64,000 nucleotides of DNA from NCBI RefSeq assembly GCF_900141745.1, contig NZ_FSRM01000001.1:3534001-3598000 (forward strand). Reading direction: 5' to 3'. The notes below the pieces were generated by a model. It saw nothing but the letters and a program-made list of their open reading frames with translations. It did not search any database and was not told where the DNA came from. The position numbers were made by a program, and so were the translations under genes. Source of the stretch: Paraburkholderia phenazinium (GTDB taxonomy: Bacteria > Pseudomonadota > Gammaproteobacteria > Burkholderiales > Burkholderiaceae). The first letter of the stretch is position 1. Every line of letters begins with the position of its first letter. Of this stretch, positions 61,007 to 64,000 are shown in pieces.

Positions 61007-61825
61007 ATGGCAACGAATGCATCTGAGGCGTCGCGTCCGAAAGAAGCGGCGGTTGAAAGTCCTGCAGAGGGGCGGCTGTCATCGGTCACCGCGGCGGTCC
61101 GCGTGCTCAAGGCATTTTCGGAGGAAGAGCCGGAAATCGGTATCAGCACGCTCGCCAAGCGGCTGAAACTCGCCAAGAGCACCGCGCACCGGCTTGCCAC
61201 GACATTGCTTGCCGAGGGGCTGTTAGAGCAGAACCTGGAGAATGGCCGTTATCGGCTGGGGATCGAACTGTTCGCGCTCGGCGCGCTCGTGCGCCGGCGG
61301 CTCACCGTGTCCACCCAGGCGCTGCCGTTCCTTCACGAATTAAGAGAGAAGACCGATGAGACTGTTCACCTCGCCATCCTCGACGGCACCAGCATCATTT
61401 ATCTGTTCAACCTCGAGAGCAATCAGGCCATCCGGGTGCGGTCATACATCGGGGTGCGCAAGCCCGCTTTCTGCACGTCCGAAGGTCTCGTCCTGCTCGC
61501 GCATAGCGCGCCCGACGTGGTCGGCCGGGTCATCAAGGAAGGTCTCGTGGCGCGCACGCTGAACACCAATACGAGTTCGGCCGCCCTGCTCAAGGTGCTC
61601 GAACAGGTTCGCGTCGAAGGCTTTTCGATGGACGACGAAGAGTCGGAAGCCGGTATGCGTGGCATTGCCGCGCCCGTTCGCGATCTGACCGGACAGGTTG
61701 TAGCCGCCATCAGCGTCGGCGGTCCGACTCAACGTCTCACCAAAAAAGCATTGCGCGGATTCACTCCGCTATTGATCAACGCCGCCGAAGGTATCTCGAC
61801 CCGACTGGGATACCGGCGCCCATAA
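61007..61825 (+). CDS. IclR-family transcriptional regulator
   Basis: Protein of 272 residues. The N-terminal HTH (about residues 27-85) has SSVTAAVRVLKAFSEEEPEI and STLAKRLKLAKSTAHRLATT. The IclR effector domain follows (LHELREKTDETVHLAILDGT, IRVRSYIGVRKPAFCTSEG, MRGIAAPVRDLTGQVVAAIS). ATG 61007 with GAGG upstream is preferred; the open frame upstream runs through the operator. IclR proteins of this kind control aromatic acid genes (for example TphR, PcaU). The next gene starts 37 bases later, so it is cotranscribed with the reductase and the decarboxylase-like gene. Confidence 0.93.
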   Translation: MATNASEASRPKEAAVESPAEGRLSSVTAAVRVLKAFSEEEPEIGISTLAKRLKLAKSTAHRLATTLLAEGLLEQNLENGRYRLGIELFALGALVRRRLTVSTQALPFLHELREKTDETVHLAILDGTSIIYLFNLESNQAIRVRSYIGVRKPAFCTSEGLVLLAHSAPDVVGRVIKEGLVARTLNTNTSSAALLKVLEQVRVEGFSMDDEESEAGMRGIAAPVRDLTGQVVAAISVGGPTQRLTKKALRGFTPLLINAAEGISTRLGYRRP

Positions 61826-61861
61826 ATCTTGTTTCCTGCCCGGAAGGGGAATAGTGGATCC

Positions 61862-62890
61862 ATGTCTGAACTGACTCATTGCATTACCCTGGAAGGGGGC
61901 GACGTCACATTTTCTTGCCCGCCCGACGACACCATTCTCCGATCCGCGCTGCGCGCAGGCATTGCCTTTCCCTATGAATGCAATGTGGGCGCCTGCGGCA
62001 ACTGCAAGTTCCAGCTCGTCGACGGCGAGCTTCAGCAACGCTGGGCCGAAGCACCGGCCTGGAGCGACAAGGACCGCGAACGCGGCCGTTTTCTGGGCTG
62101 CCAGTCGGTGCCTGGCTCCGCCTGCACGATCAAGGTCAGGCCTTCGGCGCTCTACGCGCCCGTGCATCGGCCGCGCCGCGTGGCGGCGACCTTGACGCAA
62201 AGCCGGCCCATTACGCACGACATTCACGAATTCCACTTTTCGCTCGACGAACCGCTGCCGTTCGAACCCGGCCAGTACGCACTGCTGACGTTGCCCGGCG
62301 TGACCGGCGTGCGCGCGTATTCGATGAGCAATGTCGCTGAAGCGCCGGCCTTGACCCTGCAGTTCCAGGTGCGTCGCGTGCCGGGCGGAAAAGGTACCGC
62401 CGCGCTCTTCGAGGGTTTGCAGCCCGGCATGCGTATCGAGATCGACGGCCCCTATGGCCGCGCCTATCTGCGGCGTGATGCGCAGCGCGACATTGTGTGC
62501 ATTGCCGGCGGTTCAGGTCTTGCACCGATGATTTCGATCGCCCGTGGTTTTGCTTTCGACCCCAATCTTCAGGACACCAAACTGCACTTCCTGTATGGCG
62601 CCCGCACCAGCAAGGACATCTGCGGCCGCGACATGCTCGAAGTTCTGCCCGGTTTCGGCGAACGAATCCAGTTTCATGCGGTGGTCTCGACGCCCGAACC
62701 AGGCGATGCTGACGCTACTGCCAGCCACACCGGCTTCGTGCATGAACTGGCCGACACATTGCTCGGCGACAGCCTTCGCGACATGGAGATCTATTTCGCA
62801 GGACCGCCGGCAATGGGCGAGGCCATCCAGCGCATGTTGCTTGCCCGGAAGATTTCCTTCGATCGCGTGCATTTCGATCAGTTTTATTGA
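61862..62890 (+). CDS. Oxygenase-type reductase: 2Fe-2S ferredoxin, FAD and NAD domains
   Basis: Protein of 342 residues. An N-terminal plant-type ferredoxin domain carries Cys 40, 45, 48 and 80 (CNVGACGNC and LGC). The FAD-binding motif RAYSMSN is at 151-157, and the NAD domain has GGSGLAPM at 216-223 and AGPPAMGEAI near the C-terminus. This order (ferredoxin first) matches BenC, XylZ and TphA1-type reductases that give electrons from NADH to ring-hydroxylating or monooxygenase components, and differs from phthalate dioxygenase reductase, which has the ferredoxin last. No oxygenase gene is next to it in the window. Probably cotranscribed with iclR. Confidence 0.92.
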   Translation: MSELTHCITLEGGDVTFSCPPDDTILRSALRAGIAFPYECNVGACGNCKFQLVDGELQQRWAEAPAWSDKDRERGRFLGCQSVPGSACTIKVRPSALYAPVHRPRRVAATLTQSRPITHDIHEFHFSLDEPLPFEPGQYALLTLPGVTGVRAYSMSNVAEAPALTLQFQVRRVPGGKGTAALFEGLQPGMRIEIDGPYGRAYLRRDAQRDIVCIAGGSGLAPMISIARGFAFDPNLQDTKLHFLYGARTSKDICGRDMLEVLPGFGERIQFHAVVSTPEPGDADATASHTGFVHELADTLLGDSLRDMEIYFAGPPAMGEAIQRMLLARKISFDRVHFDQFY

Positions 62891-62956
62891 ACCCACTGCG
62901 CAACGGCGACGCGCGCCGTCGGTCGCGCGCGCTGCGCAGGCCTCAGGAGCGACCAC

Positions 62957-63949
62957 GTGTCAAAGCTTAAACTCACCTTCGGCTGCTGGAACTACGACCG
63001 CACTCGCGGGCTGATGGACGGATCTGTCCAACCCGACGGCATCGATCTGAACTATCTGAACATGCCGGTCGAAGAGACCTTCTTCCGGATGCTGCGCAAC
63101 CGTGAATTCGATGCGGCGGAAATGTCGCTGTCGTCGTACACCATGTCGTGCTTCAAGGATCCGCAGCCGTTCATTGCCATCCCGGTGTTTCCCTCGCGCT
63201 TTTTCCGGCACTCGTGCATCTATGTCAACGCGAACTCTGGCATCAAGAGTCCTAAGGACCTGATTGGAAAGCGCATCGGCAACCCTGAATACCAGATGAC
63301 GGCGCCGGTCTGGATCCGCGGCATTCTGTCCGACCATTACGGCGTGCCGGTCGACAGCGTCACCTACTTCACCGGTGGCGAAGAAGAACCGAACCGTTCG
63401 GAAAAGCTCAAGCTCGACTTGCCGGACAACATCCGCGTGGAACGGATCGGCCCGGACAAGACCTTGTCGCAAATGCTCTACGACGGCGAAATCGACGCGC
63501 TCTACACGGCGCGTATGCCCTCTTCGTACCGGAAGGGCGACGGCAAGGTGACGCGGCTGTTCGAAAATTACGTCGATGTCGAGCGCGAGTACTTCAAGGA
63601 AACGGGGCTCTTCCCGATCATGCACACGGTCGTCGTGCGCCGCGAGATTTACGAGGCGAACCGCTGGGTCGCACAATCGCTTTACAAGGCGCTCGTAGAA
63701 TCGCAACGCCGAACCTACGAAGACCTCAACGAGACTGCTGCCCTAAAGGCAATGCTGCCGTGGCTGAACTCGCACGTCGAGGAAGTCCGCAAGGAGATGG
63801 GCGACGACTTCTGGCCGTACGGCTTGCAGAAGAATCGCGCGAATCTGGAAGTGTTCCTGCGCTATTCGTACGAGCAAGGTCTCTCCAGAAAACTCCTGAC
63901 GCCGGAAGACCTGTTCGCACCCGAGACGTTCGAGTCGTTCAAGATCTGA
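62957..63949 (+). CDS. 4,5-dihydroxyphthalate decarboxylase-like protein (Pht5/OphC family)
   Basis: Protein of 330 residues beginning LKLTFGCWNYDRTRGLMDGS, then GIDLNYLNMPVEETFFRMLR and FPSRFFRHSCIYVNANSGIK, SPKDLIGKRIGNPEYQMTAP. This is the pattern of 4,5-dihydroxyphthalate decarboxylases, which look like periplasmic binding proteins but act in the cytoplasm; no signal peptide is present here, as expected. Pht5 converts 4,5-dihydroxyphthalate to protocatechuate. Related proteins act on other catechol carboxylates or are of unknown role. It follows the reductase by 66 bases and ends just before the strong hairpin at 63966-63999. Confidence 0.88.
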   Translation: MSKLKLTFGCWNYDRTRGLMDGSVQPDGIDLNYLNMPVEETFFRMLRNREFDAAEMSLSSYTMSCFKDPQPFIAIPVFPSRFFRHSCIYVNANSGIKSPKDLIGKRIGNPEYQMTAPVWIRGILSDHYGVPVDSVTYFTGGEEEPNRSEKLKLDLPDNIRVERIGPDKTLSQMLYDGEIDALYTARMPSSYRKGDGKVTRLFENYVDVEREYFKETGLFPIMHTVVVRREIYEANRWVAQSLYKALVESQRRTYEDLNETAALKAMLPWLNSHVEEVRKEMGDDFWPYGLQKNRANLEVFLRYSYEQGLSRKLLTPEDLFAPETFESFKI

Positions 63950-63965
63950 CGCGTATGTAGCAAAA

Positions 63966-63999
63966 CGCGCGGCACGGAGAGAATTCACCGTGCCGCGCG
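63966..63999 (+). terminator. Strong hairpin at the end of the iclR-reductase-decarboxylase unit
   Basis: Perfect 12-bp arms (CGCGCGGCACGG 63966-63977 and its complement 63988-63999) with a 10-base loop begin 16 bases after the stop codon. A T-run, if present, would fall beyond the window edge, so termination is likely but not proven. Confidence 0.75.
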
Positions 64000-64000
64000 A

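Overview
The window reads as chromosomal DNA of a Burkholderiales bacterium, most likely Paraburkholderia or a close relative. This rests on the high GC content, five LysR regulators, a Burkholderia-type trimeric porin, a small DUF4148-type secreted protein, a double-length UvrA and many solute transport and aromatic or sugar catabolism genes. No tRNA, rRNA, CRISPR array, insertion sequence or phage was seen. Most of it is metabolic accessory DNA in short operons, usually with a divergent regulator.

Layout. 1-5.9 kb: a YejA-type peptide-binding protein cut by the window edge, a TonB-dependent receptor with a clear terminator, and an XRE-cupin regulator. 5.9-12.7 kb: a 1972-residue tandem UvrA whose promoter spacer is filled by a perfect LexA box, then a tiny lipoprotein and an SSB-like gene. 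12.7-18.5 kb: three SDR oxidoreductases with two LysR regulators and an unknown protein. 18.5-26.5 kb: a LacI-controlled uptake and catabolism locus (binding protein, ATPase, permease, phosphotriesterase-like hydrolase, GATase1-like protein, PfkB kinase, BtpA/SgcQ protein) with two copies of one operator. This is the best candidate for an undescribed pathway.

26.5-45 kb: a mixed region with a PPC/DUF296 protein, Tat-exported amidase, cardiolipin-synthase-like PLD, DHA2 exporter, a PHS-like permease with an orphan PstS, a His-rich peptide behind three stacked hairpins, a histone-H1-like protein behind a perfect 10-10-10 inverted repeat, an aldo/keto reductase, a YbaK-like deacylase, secreted proteins of unknown role, and a fused CydDC-like ABC exporter. 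44.4-55 kb: a LysR, an M81 peptidase with an ACS-type transporter and divergent LysR, GNAT, a calcineurin-like phosphoesterase, a LysR/SDR/F420-type oxidoreductase trio, and a TPR-glycosyltransferase-like protein.

55-64 kb: a three-gene periplasmic molybdenum hydroxylase (triheme cytochrome c, 2Fe-2S subunit, Mo subunit), a porin, then an IclR regulator followed by an oxygenase-type reductase and a 4,5-dihydroxyphthalate-decarboxylase-like protein, ending in a strong hairpin at the window edge. Two copies of a three-half-site motif between porin and iclR are likely IclR operators. All functions are inferred from motifs and context; no database search was run.
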